Shown: positions 48,430 to 57,617, counted from the stretch's first letter. The stretch: DNA of 64,000 nucleotides from Nisaea sediminum (GCF_014904705.1 NZ_JACZCQ010000009.1:1-64000), one strand, 5' to 3'. Notes: generated by a model from the sequence alone, not told the origin. A program made the numbers and translations.

Positions 48430-50042
48430 GCTCGGCCTCCGGTCGCCGTGCCGACCGCCGCCGCGACGGCGCGGGGATCGTAGGAAGGCCAGCGCCCGGC
48501 GACATGCTGGTCCGGACGGAGGAGATAGACCGCCTGCGTCGCCGTGCCGAGATAGCGCTCCCTGAGAGCGCCGGACGCATCGTCGTCCGCGGAGAGCGCG
48601 ATCCCGCGCAGCGGCACGCCCTTGATGTCACTGGTCTCCGGAACGACCGCATCGACGCCGAGCAATGTGAAGCCGCCGCCGACCTTCTCCAGCAGCCAGC
48701 CATTGCCTGCCGGCGCATCCGCCGCGGGCGCGCCCGGCCGCGTGCGGGCGGGACCGCCGGGCAGGGCATCGGCCGTATTGAGGGTCGAGGCGTGATGTAT
48801 GGCGGGAACGCTGAGCCGGCCGGAGTTCACCAGCGGCCGGGCGAAGGCGTGGCTCTCGGCGAGATCGAGCACGGCATCGCGGAAGATCCGGGACATCTCG
48901 GATTTTGGGGTGATGAAGTCCGTCGAGCGGGTGGAGTTCAGGATGTTCTCGTCTGCCGCCTGCACCCGTTCGCGATTGTAGCTCTCGATCAGGCTCTCCG
49001 GCGCTTTGCCGTCGAGCACCAGCTTCAGCTTCCAGGCGAGATTGTCCGTGTCCTGGATGCCGCTGTTGGCGCCGCGCGCGCCGAAGGGCGAGACCTGGTG
49101 CGCGCTGTCGCCGGCGAAGAGCACGCGGCCATGGGCGAAGCGCTCCATGCGGCGGCACTGGAAAGTATAGATCGAGACCCATTCGAGGCTGAATTTCGCC
49201 TCCTCGCCGAGCATGGCCTTCAGGCGCGGGATCACGTTCTCCTCGCGCATCTCCTTCTCGCGGTCGATGTCCCAGCCGAGCTGCAGGTCGATGCGCCAGA
49301 CGCCGTCCGGCTGTTTGTGGAGCAGAGCCGACTGGCCGCGATTGAAGGGCGGGTCGAACCAGAACCAGCGCTCGGTCGGAAACTCTGCTTCCATGATCAC
49401 GTCGGCGATGAGGAAATTGTCCTCGAAGACGCGGCCGTGGAAATCGAGCCCGAGCATGGAGCGGACCGGGGATTTGGCGCCGTCGCAGGCGATTAGCCAG
49501 TCGGCCTCGAGATCGTAGGGACCTTCGGGCGTCTCGACCGTCAGGCGGACGCCACTCGCGTCCTTCTCGACATGGGTGACCCGGTTGCGGCCGCGGATCT
49601 CGACCGGCTTGCCCGCATCCTCCAGCTCGCGCAGGCGCGCAAGCAATCCGACCTCGAAATGGTACTGCTGGAGATTGATGAAGGCGGGACGGCGGTGGCC
49701 GGCCTCCGGCAACAGGTTGAACTCGTAGACCTGCCGCTCGTCGAAGAACACCTTGCCCTTGTTCCAGGTGACGCCCTTCTCGACCAGCGGCTGGCCGCAG
49801 CCGAGCCGGTCGAGGATCTCCAGCGTCCTCTTGGAGAAGCAGATCGCGCGTGAGCCGTGGCTGACCTTGTCGTTGTCGTCGAGGACGAGAACCGGCACGT
49901 CCTTCAGCGCGAGGTCGACGGCGAGCGCGAGGCCGACCGGCCCGGCGCCGACCACGACGACCGGGTGCCGGACCGGGCTTTTCGCATCCTGGTCCGGCGC
50001 GCGTTCGTAGGGATAGAGCGGCTGCTCGAAGATCCGGCTCAT
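48426..50042 (-). CDS. FAD-dependent aromatic monooxygenase (PHBH/MhaA-like)
   Basis: 538 residues of the group A flavoprotein hydroxylase family: GxGxxG in VVVVGAGPVGLALAVDLAL near residue 30, the DG motif DWLIACDGAKSPVR near 180, and the GD motif RVLFAGDSAHQVSPFGARGAN near 310. A thioredoxin-like C-terminal domain (about 415-530) follows. It should hydroxylate a phenolic acid with NAD(P)H and O2. In an operon with homogentisate dioxygenase, 3-hydroxyphenylacetate to homogentisate is the simplest reaction. Ribosome site AGGAGG. The family is certain; the substrate is inferred. Confidence 0.9.
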   Translation of the reverse strand: MSRIFEQPLYPYERAPDQDAKSPVRHPVVVVGAGPVGLALAVDLALKDVPVLVLDDNDKVSHGSRAICFSKRTLEILDRLGCGQPLVEKGVTWNKGKVFFDERQVYEFNLLPEAGHRRPAFINLQQYHFEVGLLARLRELEDAGKPVEIRGRNRVTHVEKDASGVRLTVETPEGPYDLEADWLIACDGAKSPVRSMLGLDFHGRVFEDNFLIADVIMEAEFPTERWFWFDPPFNRGQSALLHKQPDGVWRIDLQLGWDIDREKEMREENVIPRLKAMLGEEAKFSLEWVSIYTFQCRRMERFAHGRVLFAGDSAHQVSPFGARGANSGIQDTDNLAWKLKLVLDGKAPESLIESYNRERVQAADENILNSTRSTDFITPKSEMSRIFRDAVLDLAESHAFARPLVNSGRLSVPAIHHASTLNTADALPGGPARTRPGAPAADAPAGNGWLLEKVGGGFTLLGVDAVVPETSDIKGVPLRGIALSADDDASGALRERYLGTATQAVYLLRPDQHVAGRWPSYDPRAVAAAVGTATGGRA

Positions 50043-50054
50043 GGCACGGCCCTC

Positions 50055-51005
50055 CTAGCCCTGGAGCTGTTCCCACATCTGCCGGTCGCGCTCGGCGGTC
50101 CAGATCCGGGGCGTGTCCATGCCGAGCGCCTCGTCATAGGCGCGGGTCACGTTGAAGGGCAGGCAATGCTCGTAGATCGGCACGTCGCTGAATTTCGGAT
50201 CGCAGGCGGCGCGCACCGCGTCCCAGGCCTCCTTCAGCGAGCCGCCGCGCGCCGCGACGGCGGCTGCCGGGCGGTAGGTGTTCAGGAGGAAGTCGCGGGT
50301 GAAGTCGAGCGCGGCATCGACCTGCTCGACACCGACCAGCGCGGCGCCTCGGCCCGGTGCGATGGCGAGCGGGTCGTAGCTCTTGATATTGTCGAGGGTC
50401 TGGCCCCAGTCGCTGAAATGGCCGTCGCCGCAATAGCAGGCGGCCTTGTACTCGACGATGTCGCCGGTCAGCATCACCCGCGCGTCCGGCACCCAGGCGA
50501 CGATGTCGCCGGCGGTATGCGCGCGGCCGAGATGCATCAGGTCGACCCGGCGGTTGCCGAGATAGACCGTCATCTTCTCTTTGAAGGTCATGGTCGGCCA
50601 GGTCAGGCCGGGGATCGATTCATGGCCCTGGAAGAGGCGCGGGAAACGGCCGAACTCGCTGTCCCAGTCCTCCTGGCCGCGCTCGGCGACCATAGCGCGG
50701 CATTTCTCGGAGGCGAGGATCTGCTCCGCGCCGTAGGCCGAGGCGCCGAGCACGCGGACGGCGTGATAGTGCGAGAGCACGACATACTTGATCGGCTTGT
50801 CGGTGACGGAGCGGATCTTCTCCACCACCTTGTGCGCGAGGCGCGGCGTCGCCTGCGCGTCGACGATCATCACGCTGTCGTCGCCGATGATGACGCCGGT
50901 ATTCGGATCGCCCTCCGCGGTGAAGGCCCAGATGTCCCGGCCGATCTCGCTGAAGGTGATCTTCTTTTCCGCCATGTCGCCCATGGACGCGAATTGCTTG
51001 GCCAT
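50055..51005 (-). CDS. MBL-fold metallo-hydrolase-like protein of the homogentisate operon
   Basis: 316 residues of the metallo-beta-lactamase fold: GVIIGDDSVMIVDAQATP, the metal-motif position VVLSHYHAVRVLG, then LMHLGRAHTAGDIVAW and VMLTGDIVEY. The canonical H-x-H-x-D-H is H-Y-H-A-V-R here, so the Asp and third His are replaced and at most one metal may be bound. Genes of this type sit in several hmgA-fahA clusters, but no function is known to me. Ribosome site GGGAGGA; 12 bases from the monooxygenase gene. Confidence 0.85.
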   Translation of the reverse strand: MAKQFASMGDMAEKKITFSEIGRDIWAFTAEGDPNTGVIIGDDSVMIVDAQATPRLAHKVVEKIRSVTDKPIKYVVLSHYHAVRVLGASAYGAEQILASEKCRAMVAERGQEDWDSEFGRFPRLFQGHESIPGLTWPTMTFKEKMTVYLGNRRVDLMHLGRAHTAGDIVAWVPDARVMLTGDIVEYKAACYCGDGHFSDWGQTLDNIKSYDPLAIAPGRGAALVGVEQVDAALDFTRDFLLNTYRPAAAVAARGGSLKEAWDAVRAACDPKFSDVPIYEHCLPFNVTRAYDEALGMDTPRIWTAERDRQMWEQLQG

Positions 51006-51038
51006 CTGGCCGTCCTCCCGTTTGCTCTCTTCTTGTTC

Positions 51039-52286
51039 TTAGGTGCGCGCGGGCAATACCTTGCCCGTGCAGTCTCCGAAACCGATCCTGTAGCCCTTGC
51101 CTTCGGCATGTCCCCTGAGAGTGACGCGATCGCCATCCTCGAGGAAGCTGCGCGTGACACCTCCCGGCAGATCGATCGGCGTCTTGCCGCCCCAGCTCAT
51201 TTCCAGCAGCGAGCCATAGCTGTCCGGCGTCTCGCCCGAGATCGTGCCGGAGCCGAGCAGGTCGCCGGTCCGCATCGGGCAGCCGCTGCTGCTGTGATGC
51301 GCCAGTTGCTGGGCGGCGGAATAGTACATCGTGTCGTAGTTCGTCCGGCTGATCACCGTTTCCTCGTCGGAGCCCGCCGGCGTCAGCGCAACCTCAAGCT
51401 CGATCTTGTAAAGCAGCGGCCCCGGTTCCTCGAGATAGGGCAGGAGCTTGCGCTCGCGCTCCGGCGTCGGGGTGCGGAACGGTTCGAGAGCCGCTTTCGT
51501 CACCACCCAGGGCGAGATCGTGGTGCAGAAGGCCTTGCCCTGGAAGGGGCCGAGCGGCTGGTACTCCCAGGCCTGGATGTCGCGCGCCGACCAGTCGTTC
51601 AGCAGCACGTAGCCGAAGATCATCTCGTCGGCTTCCGCCACGCTGACCGGCTGTCCGAAGCGGCTGCCGGTGCCGACGACGGCGCCCATCTCAAGCTCGA
51701 TATCGAGCCGCCTGCTCGGGCCGAACTCCGGCTCACCCTGATCCGACCGCTTCAGCTGGCCCTCGGGACGGTGGAAGTCCGTACCGCTGACGACAACGGA
51801 GGAGGCGCGGCCGTTATAGCCGATCGGGATATGCAGCCAGTTCGGCGGCAGCGCGTTCTCCGGGCCCCGGAACATGGTGCCGACATTGAAGGCATGCTGC
51901 TTGCCGGCATAGAAATCGGTGTACTCGCTGACCCGGAAGGGGAGGTAAAGGGTCACGGCCGAGAGCGGACGCAGGTAGCGCCCCTCCTTCTGCCGGACCG
52001 CGCCGTCGCCGCCCTCGCGGAGGAGATCGGTCAGGCGCGCGCGGACCTCGGCCCAGACCCCCGGACCGCGTTCCATGAAGGGGTTCAGTTCGGACGCCGC
52101 GAAGACCGGATCAGCGCCCGTCGGCAGCAGTCCGTCGGCTTCGAGCGCCGCGAGGTCGAGCACCCGGTCGCCGATCGCCACGCCGCAGCGCGGCGCGTCG
52201 GAACCGTGGGAGAAGACGCCGTACGGCAGGTTCTGGACCGGAAAGTCGGTGTCGGCCGCGTTGGCGGACGGAAGCCAGCTTCGCAT
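51039..52286 (-). CDS. fahA: Fumarylacetoacetase
   Basis: 415 residues, the usual size of FAH. The N-terminal domain has NLPYGVFSHG. The catalytic domain has SEYTDFYAGKQHAFNVG (metal Asp), LDIELEMGAVVG (metal Glu pair), FGYVLLNDWSARDIQAWEYQPLGPFQGKAF and GCPMRTGDLLGSGTISG. It splits fumarylacetoacetate into fumarate and acetoacetate, the last step of homogentisate degradation. ATG 52286 starts the conserved MRSWLPSAN; an upstream open frame is not conserved. It lies 19 bases after hmgA. Confidence 0.95.
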   Translation of the reverse strand: MRSWLPSANAADTDFPVQNLPYGVFSHGSDAPRCGVAIGDRVLDLAALEADGLLPTGADPVFAASELNPFMERGPGVWAEVRARLTDLLREGGDGAVRQKEGRYLRPLSAVTLYLPFRVSEYTDFYAGKQHAFNVGTMFRGPENALPPNWLHIPIGYNGRASSVVVSGTDFHRPEGQLKRSDQGEPEFGPSRRLDIELEMGAVVGTGSRFGQPVSVAEADEMIFGYVLLNDWSARDIQAWEYQPLGPFQGKAFCTTISPWVVTKAALEPFRTPTPERERKLLPYLEEPGPLLYKIELEVALTPAGSDEETVISRTNYDTMYYSAAQQLAHHSSSGCPMRTGDLLGSGTISGETPDSYGSLLEMSWGGKTPIDLPGGVTRSFLEDGDRVTLRGHAEGKGYRIGFGDCTGKVLPART

Positions 52287-52305
52287 GATCACTTGATGCC
52301 AGTCG

Positions 52306-53664
52306 CTACTTGATGCCCGGTGTTCCGTCGAACTTCTTCTCGAGGCCGGTCCAGCAGCCGATGTAATCGTCCTGGATCGGGGCCTCCTTGGCGGCATATT
52401 CCGTCAGGTGCTGCGGAAAGCGGGTCTCGAACATGAAGGCCATGGTGTCGGCCAGCTTGTGCGGCTTCAGTTCCGCATTCGAGGCGCCCTCGAAGGCCTG
52501 GGTGTCCGGCCCGTGCGGCAGCATGCAATTGTGCAGGCTCATCCCGCCCGGAACGAAGCCCTCGGGCTTGGCGTCGTAGGCGCCGTAAATGTTGCCCATG
52601 AATTCCGACATGATGTTGCGGTGGTACCAGGGCGGCCGGAAGCTGTGCTCGGCGACCATCCAGCGCTCCGGAAAGATCACGAAATCGATGTTCGCGGTGC
52701 CCGGCGTCTCGGACGGCGCGGTCAGCACGGTGAAGATCGACGGGTCCGGATGGTCGAAGAGGATCGCGCCGACCGGCGAGAAGGTGGTCAGGTCGTACTT
52801 GAAGGGCGCGTAATTGCCGTGCCAGGCGACCACGTCGAGCGGCGAGTGCGGGATCTCGGTGACGTTGAAGCTGCCGCACCATTTCACGATCAGGCGGCAG
52901 GGCGTCTCCTTCTCCTCGTAGGCCGCGACCGGCGTCTTGAAGTCGCGCGGATTGGCGAGGCAGTTGGCACCGATCGGGCCGCGGCCGGGCAGGGTGAACT
53001 TGGCGCCGTAATTCTCGCAGATATAGCCGCGCGCTTCCTTGTCCAGCAGCGTCACCTTGAAGATCATGCCGCGCGGCACGATGGCGATCTCGCGCGGCGC
53101 GAGGGTCATGCGGCCGAGCTCGGTGAAGATTTCGATGCGGCCGAGCTGCGGCACGACCATCAGCTCCGCATCCGCGTTCATCATGTAATCGTCATTCATG
53201 TCCGCGTTGCAGGCATAGACATGCACCGCCATGCCGGCCTGGGTATTGACGTCACCGGCCGTGGTCATCGTCCGGATGCCATGCACGAAGTCGGTCGGTG
53301 CGCCGGGCACCGGCACCGGGTTCCAGCGGTACTGGCCGAGCGGCAGGCCGTGGTCCGGCTGGTGCGGCGCGGTCTTCCAGCCGTCGACGGACACGCGGGC
53401 GAAGCGCGCGGTGTGCTTCACCGAGGGGCGGATGCGGTAAAGCCAGCTGCGTTCGTTCTCGCCGCGCGGCGCGGTGAAGGGGCTGCCGGAAAGCTGCTCG
53501 GCATAGAGCCCGTAGGCGCATTTCTGCGGGCTGTTCTGACCCTGCGGCAGGGCGCCGGGCAGGGCCTCGGTCTCGAAATCGTTGCCGAAGCCCGGCATGT
53601 AGCCGTTCGAGGTGCCGGTCAGCGGGTTGCTGCTCATCCCGGCGGATTCGGAAACCTTGTTCAT
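52306..53664 (-). CDS. hmgA: Homogentisate 1,2-dioxygenase
   Basis: 452 residues, full length for the family, opening with [20 protein letters not shown]. The iron site is visible as [29 protein letters not shown] (His, Glu; shown by key residues H-R-N-x-x-S-E-F-M-G) and [11 protein letters not shown] (His). It opens the homogentisate ring to maleylacetoacetate. It is the first gene of the operon, with ribosome site GGGAGGA, and is preceded by a palindromic operator shared with the divergent MarR gene. No maleylacetoacetate isomerase or HPPD gene is in the window. Confidence 0.97.
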   Translation of the reverse strand: MNKVSESAGMSSNPLTGTSNGYMPGFGNDFETEALPGALPQGQNSPQKCAYGLYAEQLSGSPFTAPRGENERSWLYRIRPSVKHTARFARVSVDGWKTAPHQPDHGLPLGQYRWNPVPVPGAPTDFVHGIRTMTTAGDVNTQAGMAVHVYACNADMNDDYMMNADAELMVVPQLGRIEIFTELGRMTLAPREIAIVPRGMIFKVTLLDKEARGYICENYGAKFTLPGRGPIGANCLANPRDFKTPVAAYEEKETPCRLIVKWCGSFNVTEIPHSPLDVVAWHGNYAPFKYDLTTFSPVGAILFDHPDPSIFTVLTAPSETPGTANIDFVIFPERWMVAEHSFRPPWYHRNIMSEFMGNIYGAYDAKPEGFVPGGMSLHNCMLPHGPDTQAFEGASNAELKPHKLADTMAFMFETRFPQHLTEYAAKEAPIQDDYIGCWTGLEKKFDGTPGIK

Positions 53665-53743
53665 TTCGTCCTCCCGGAGGGCGCTGTTTCAGGCCCGGAT
53701 TTTTGATTGGTTCCGGGCGTCATGTCCCGTAGGATGGGCATGA

Positions 53744-53761
53744 TCGTTACAAATGAAACGA
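53744..53761. promoter_or_regulatory. Candidate HmgR/MarR operator
   Basis: TCGTTACAAATGAAACGA is an imperfect 18-base palindrome (TCGTT-n-CA-nn-TG-n-AACGA) 83 bases upstream of hmgA and 14 bases upstream of the divergent marR start. A MarR dimer bound here would cover both promoters and repress both the operon and its own gene. Confidence 0.65.
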
Positions 53762-53774
53762 ATGTCAATTGCCG

Positions 53775-54263
53775 ATGCCCCGAGAGACTGACGCCGAAAC
53801 CGACATGCTCGATCTCGATCGTTTTCTGCCCTACCGGCTGGCGGTGATCGCGGCCCGTGTCAGCAAGGCGCTCTCGACGCTCTATGCCGAGCGCTTCGGG
53901 ATCTCGATCCCGGAATGGCGGGTGATCGCCCATCTCGCCCGCTCGGAGCGGATCTCTGTCCGCGACATTCATGCCAGGGTCAATCTCGACAAGGTGAAGG
54001 TCAGCCGTGCGGTCAGCCGGCTGGAGGCTGCGGGACTGCTGCTGAAATCGAGCAATGCGGCAGACGCGAGACTGCTGGAGATATCGCTGAGCGACGCGGG
54101 CTGGGCCGTCTACCGCCAGATCGTCCCGCTCGCGACCGGCTTCGAGCGCGACCTAATGGGTGTGCTGGACGATGCCGACCACGAGGCGCTGGAGCGGATC
54201 TTCGGCAAGCTCAATGGCCAACTGGATCGAAGAGTGGCCACTGAGAGCTTGCCGGAAGGCTGA
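53775..54263 (+). CDS. MarR-family regulator, probable homogentisate-pathway repressor
   Basis: 162 residues with helical dimerisation ends and a winged HTH in the centre: ISVRDIHARVNLDKVKVSRAVSRLEAAGLL, followed by the wing NAADARLLEISLSDAG. It is divergent from hmgA and placed next to the palindrome at 53744, the arrangement known for HmgR-type repressors that respond to pathway intermediates. ATG 53775 was preferred to an in-frame TTG two codons earlier. Its 3' end converges with the AraC gene, 11 bases apart. Confidence 0.88.
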   Translation: MPRETDAETDMLDLDRFLPYRLAVIAARVSKALSTLYAERFGISIPEWRVIAHLARSERISVRDIHARVNLDKVKVSRAVSRLEAAGLLLKSSNAADARLLEISLSDAGWAVYRQIVPLATGFERDLMGVLDDADHEALERIFGKLNGQLDRRVATESLPEG

Positions 54264-54274
54264 CAGCTTCGCGG

Positions 54275-55201
54275 TCAAAGCGGCGCGATGCCTGCCGCCT
54301 CCCGGGCGTAGCGCCGCGGGGAGCAGCCCATTGTCCGCTTGAAGGCGGTGTTAAAGGCGTGCTCCGACATATAGCCGAGAGATGTGGCAATATCCGCGAT
54401 CCTGTCACGGCTGTTGGAAAGCCGTTCGCCGGCGAGCATCATGCGCCAACGCGTCAGATAGGCGATCGGGGTTTCGCCGACCCTTGCACGGAACCGCTCC
54501 GCGAAGCTGGAGCGTGACATGCCGGCGTGCCGGGCAAGGCCCGGCAGGGTCCAGGGATGGGCCGGTTCCGCATGCATCGCGGCCAGCGCCGCGCTCAATT
54601 GTGGATCGGCAAGGGCGGCGAACCAGCCGATATCGTTCTCTGCCCCTTCTTTCAGGTAAAGGCGGAGCGCCTGCACGAGCATCATGTGTGACAGATGCTG
54701 GGCGACCAGCGAGGATCCCGGCCGGGCATCGCGCAGCTCCTCCATCATCAGTTCGATGGACCAGCGGAGCTTCGCCTGATCGTGCGACGTCTCGACCCGG
54801 ATGAGCGGCGGAAGGGTGCGCAGCAGCACTTCGGCATGACGGCTGTTCACCTCGAACCGGCTGCCGACCAGATAGGTGTCGCCACCCTCGTTGCAGGTGA
54901 CGACCTCGCCGCTCCGGTTCGGGTCGAGGATGTCGCTGGCCCGCATTGCAGGCACATCCGGACCGCTGCCGATAACCACCGTGCGGCCGCTCGGCAGCAC
55001 AAAGCAGTCGCCCGCGGTCAATCGGATCGGTACGCCGTTGTCCTTCAGCGACAGCCAGCAACTTCCCTTTACGACCGCATAGCACTTGATGCGCCCGGCG
55101 AGATCGTCGAGCGCCAGGGCCCAGGTTCCACCGGCATCGAAACCGGCGGTGATGTAGCTGCGCGGCTTCAGGAGCGAAAGCACTTCCGAAAGAGGGTCCA
55201 T
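54275..55201 (-). CDS. AraC-family transcriptional regulator with cupin sensor
   Basis: 308 residues: an N-terminal cupin domain of the AraC-associated type (about 10-190; GRIKCYAVVKGSCWLSL, LTAGDCFVLPSGR) and two C-terminal HTH units (about 210-305; WTLPGLARHAGMSRSSFAERFRARVGETPIAYL and IADIATSLGYMSEHAFNTAFKRTMGCSP). The start at 55201 gives the standard family length; a frame running open for another 1.8 kb is antisense to the next genes and spurious. It is divergent from the oxidoreductase gene, its likely target. Confidence 0.92.
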   Translation of the reverse strand: MDPLSEVLSLLKPRSYITAGFDAGGTWALALDDLAGRIKCYAVVKGSCWLSLKDNGVPIRLTAGDCFVLPSGRTVVIGSGPDVPAMRASDILDPNRSGEVVTCNEGGDTYLVGSRFEVNSRHAEVLLRTLPPLIRVETSHDQAKLRWSIELMMEELRDARPGSSLVAQHLSHMMLVQALRLYLKEGAENDIGWFAALADPQLSAALAAMHAEPAHPWTLPGLARHAGMSRSSFAERFRARVGETPIAYLTRWRMMLAGERLSNSRDRIADIATSLGYMSEHAFNTAFKRTMGCSPRRYAREAAGIAPL

Positions 55202-55327
55202 GATCCGATTCCGGACTATTGCGAATAAATTACGGATTTCTACACATAGATCATCCGAGGTTCGATGGCTATGTCTTGTGCCGCGACGGTCCCGGACCGG
55301 GACCCGGTCAACATGCGGAGCAGGAAG

Positions 55328-56278
55328 ATGAAAGCAGTAATCGTGAAGTCGTTCGGCGAGACGCCGGAATGCGGCGACTTTCGCAGCCCGGAACCCGGCG
55401 AGGGCGAGATCATGGTGACGGTCGGGGCCGCGCCGCTCAGCCCGATCGTGAAAGCGCTGGCCGCAGGAAAACATTATGCGGGCGGCCAGACGGCGGGCTT
55501 TGTGCCGGGGGTCGACGGGGTCGGCACGGATCCGGACGGCCGGCGAGTGTATTTTCTCTTTCCGAAGGCGCCTTTCGGCTCGATGGCTGAAAGGACGGTC
55601 GTCCCGAGCCGGATGACGGTGCCGGTGCCCGAGGAGATCCCGGACGATCGCGCGGCGGCCATCGCTACCGCCGGGCTGGCGTCCTGGATCGCGCTGACGC
55701 GGCGCGCGAAATTGCGTCCGGGCGAGACCGTTCTCGTGACGGGAGCGAACGGCGCTGCCGGGCGCATGGCTTTGCAGGTCGCACGGCATCTGGGTGCCGC
55801 ACGGACCATCGGACTTGTGCGTACCTCCGGCAAGCTGGCCGGGCTCGATGCGGACGAGACGATTGCCCTCGACGGGGATGCGGGCGAGGCCCTGCGCACG
55901 GTCTTCGACCGCGGTGTCGACATCGTGCTCGATTTTGTCTGGGGCGATCCCGCGAGCCGCGTTCTGGCGGCCGCCGCGGGCAATCGCGGCTCGGCCGCAG
56001 GCGAACCGCGATTGCGCTATGTCCAGCTCGGAACGGCAGCCGGTGCGGAGATCCCGCTGCGCGGCGACTGGCTGCGCAGCTCGGGGCTGGAACTGATCGG
56101 TAGCGGGATCGGCAGCGTATCCGTGGCGGAGCTTCTGGAGGGGGCGGGCGAGCTGTTGTCGGCATCGCCCGCTGCCGGCTTCAATCCGCCCTTCACCGGC
56201 ATGCCGATCGATCGGGTCGCGGACGCCTGGAACGGCGACCCAAGCGTCCGGTACATCATCCGGCCAAATCACTCGTAA
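55328..56278 (+). CDS. Zinc-free MDR/quinone-oxidoreductase-like alcohol dehydrogenase family protein
   Basis: 316 residues of medium-chain dehydrogenase fold. A GroES-like N-terminal part (residues 1-115) is followed by a Rossmann domain with VLVTGANGAAGRMALQVARHLGA near residue 140. The zinc-binding cysteines of classical alcohol dehydrogenases are missing, as in quinone reductases. NADPH-dependent reduction of a quinone or enone is likely. ATG 55328 follows GGAGCAGGAAG. Pairing with a divergent AraC regulator is a common arrangement for this family. Confidence 0.87.
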   Translation: MKAVIVKSFGETPECGDFRSPEPGEGEIMVTVGAAPLSPIVKALAAGKHYAGGQTAGFVPGVDGVGTDPDGRRVYFLFPKAPFGSMAERTVVPSRMTVPVPEEIPDDRAAAIATAGLASWIALTRRAKLRPGETVLVTGANGAAGRMALQVARHLGAARTIGLVRTSGKLAGLDADETIALDGDAGEALRTVFDRGVDIVLDFVWGDPASRVLAAAAGNRGSAAGEPRLRYVQLGTAAGAEIPLRGDWLRSSGLELIGSGIGSVSVAELLEGAGELLSASPAAGFNPPFTGMPIDRVADAWNGDPSVRYIIRPNHS

Positions 56279-56304
56279 AGAGGGGCGGCGCCCGCGGATC
56301 CGAA

Positions 56305-56904
56305 CTAGAACGCCGGCGGATTGGTGCCGGGCGCGCGCGGGCGCCATTCGCCGGGGATCTGGCCGACGAGAAGCCGCGAGATCGCTCCTGTCTCGTCGAC
56401 AAGCGGCAGGATCAGACGGCTCCAGCTCGCGGTCTGCGATTCGGGCCGGGGATAGTGGGTGGAGAGCAGCGGCCGGCGTGCTTCGGTCACGGCTTGATAG
56501 GTCGCGAGGAAGAAATTGACGATATACTCGGCGTCGCCGAAATCGCGGACTGTCTTGCCGGTGACGTCGCGCCCGAAGCGTTCCGCGATCAGGCTGCCAT
56601 AGAGCCGGTAGCGAAAGTCCGCGCCGCCGTCGAGCACGTCGAGCAGCATCACGTAGCCGAGGATGAAGCGCAATTCGGTCGGGTCGATCGCTTTCCAGAA
56701 CGCGGCAGGAGCGCCGTTGGCCTTGGTCTGCCAGTAGTCGCAGAGTTGCCCCAGCCGTCCGTCCTCGAAATGCCCAGGTGCAGGGTCCCAGGCGAGATCC
56801 GGCGGATAGGCACCGTTGCGAAGAAAAACCATGCTCAGATCGGCGATGCGGTCCTCGAGCAGGGCGGATTTCATCTCGGCGGCGATCTGGAAACAGGAAC
56901 TCAA
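56305..56904 (-). CDS. PAS-domain protein (alphaproteobacterial PAS_5 type)
   Basis: 199 residues, of which about 40-180 form a PAS-like domain: LGQLCDYWQTKANGAPAAFWKAIDPTELRFIL, YRLYGSLIAERFGRDVTGKTVRDFG and a late RLILPLVDETGAISRLLVGQ. These small proteins are frequent in Rhodospirillales, and no output domain is attached. The TTG at 56904 has GGGAAG at good spacing. The ATG at 56874 (189 residues) is the alternative and lacks a clear ribosome site. It converges on the oxidoreductase gene. Confidence 0.8.
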   Translation of the reverse strand: MSSCFQIAAEMKSALLEDRIADLSMVFLRNGAYPPDLAWDPAPGHFEDGRLGQLCDYWQTKANGAPAAFWKAIDPTELRFILGYVMLLDVLDGGADFRYRLYGSLIAERFGRDVTGKTVRDFGDAEYIVNFFLATYQAVTEARRPLLSTHYPRPESQTASWSRLILPLVDETGAISRLLVGQIPGEWRPRAPGTNPPAF

Positions 56905-57077
56905 TAAAGGTCTTCCCGCGGCAATACCTTTTCATCGAACCGATGCCGCGAACCATCTTCCGGAGAGATCGGAGAGGGTTCGGCAACCGGATACGGTCTA
57001 AATATATCTACTAAAAAAGCGTGAATTTGACGAGGCGCAAATATTTTCGTCTCGATCTTGTATGTCGAAGACAGGAA

Positions 57078-57109
57078 AATGCGCCGCTCAGAACAGTGAG
57101 CGGCGCATT
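57078..57109 (-). terminator. Intrinsic terminator of the coiled-coil gene pair
   Basis: Thirteen-base arms AATGCGCCGCTCA / TGAGCGGCGCATT, six-base loop, followed on the minus strand by TTCCTG. It lies 11 bases beyond the stop at 57120. Confidence 0.85.
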
Positions 57110-57119
57110 CCCGAAATAT

Positions 57120-57578
57120 TTACTGCGTGATGTTTTTGTCGGCGGAATCCCAAGTCTCCGAGAAGGAGTCCCAGGCAGCCGCGAAATCGGCCTTCAACTC
57201 ATCCCAGGCATCGGCGGTGCTGTCCTTCAGCGCCTCGTAGCGGTCACCGAGTTCCGCTCGCGCCGCCTGCAGCTTTGCGAGGCCTTTCTCGGCCGAAGCG
57301 CGCGCGTCCTCGCTCATCTCCGACCAGTTCTCGCGCATGGCCTTGCCGTAGCGGTCAATCTCGGCGTCGAGCTTATTCATCGCTTCCTCGGCCTCGGCGA
57401 CCGCCTGCTTGCGCTCCTGCGCGGTATATTTGGCGATCGCATCCATCGACTCGGAGATCTCCGTGCGGACCTCCTTGGCGGTGACGAAGGGAGCCGTCTC
57501 CGACGCCATGGCCGGGGCCGCGCCGGCGGTCAGCGCGGCGGCGAGGGCGGTCATGCAAAGGGTGTTGCGGATATTCAT
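57120..57578 (-). CDS. Exported helical coiled-coil protein
   Basis: 152 residues: a signal peptide (about 1-25, ending PAMASE) and then an almost unbroken charged helix (35-145), rich in Ala, Glu, Lys and Asp. The C-terminal pattern A-W-D-E-L-K-A-D-F-A-A-A-W-D-S-F resembles the W-D-x-x-x-x-x-F-x-x-A-W-D motif in the upstream neighbour. This looks like a periplasmic apolipoprotein-like or stress-associated helix bundle; no enzymatic motif. Ribosome site GAGGAG. Co-transcribed with the gene 39 bases upstream. Confidence 0.75.
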   Translation of the reverse strand: MNIRNTLCMTALAAALTAGAAPAMASETAPFVTAKEVRTEISESMDAIAKYTAQERKQAVAEAEEAMNKLDAEIDRYGKAMRENWSEMSEDARASAEKGLAKLQAARAELGDRYEALKDSTADAWDELKADFAAAWDSFSETWDSADKNITQ

Positions 57579-57617
57579 CTTCGGTCTCCTCGGTTGTTAA
57601 CGGGGACTGATTACGGG

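Noticed and set aside
49857..52313. An 818-codon + strand frame across the MBL and fahA genes
   Set aside because: Spans several real minus-strand genes and has no recognisable domain.
55202..56986. Upstream extension of the AraC frame to about 900 codons
   Set aside because: The added part is antisense to the oxidoreductase and overlaps the PAS gene; AraC proteins of this type are about 300 residues.
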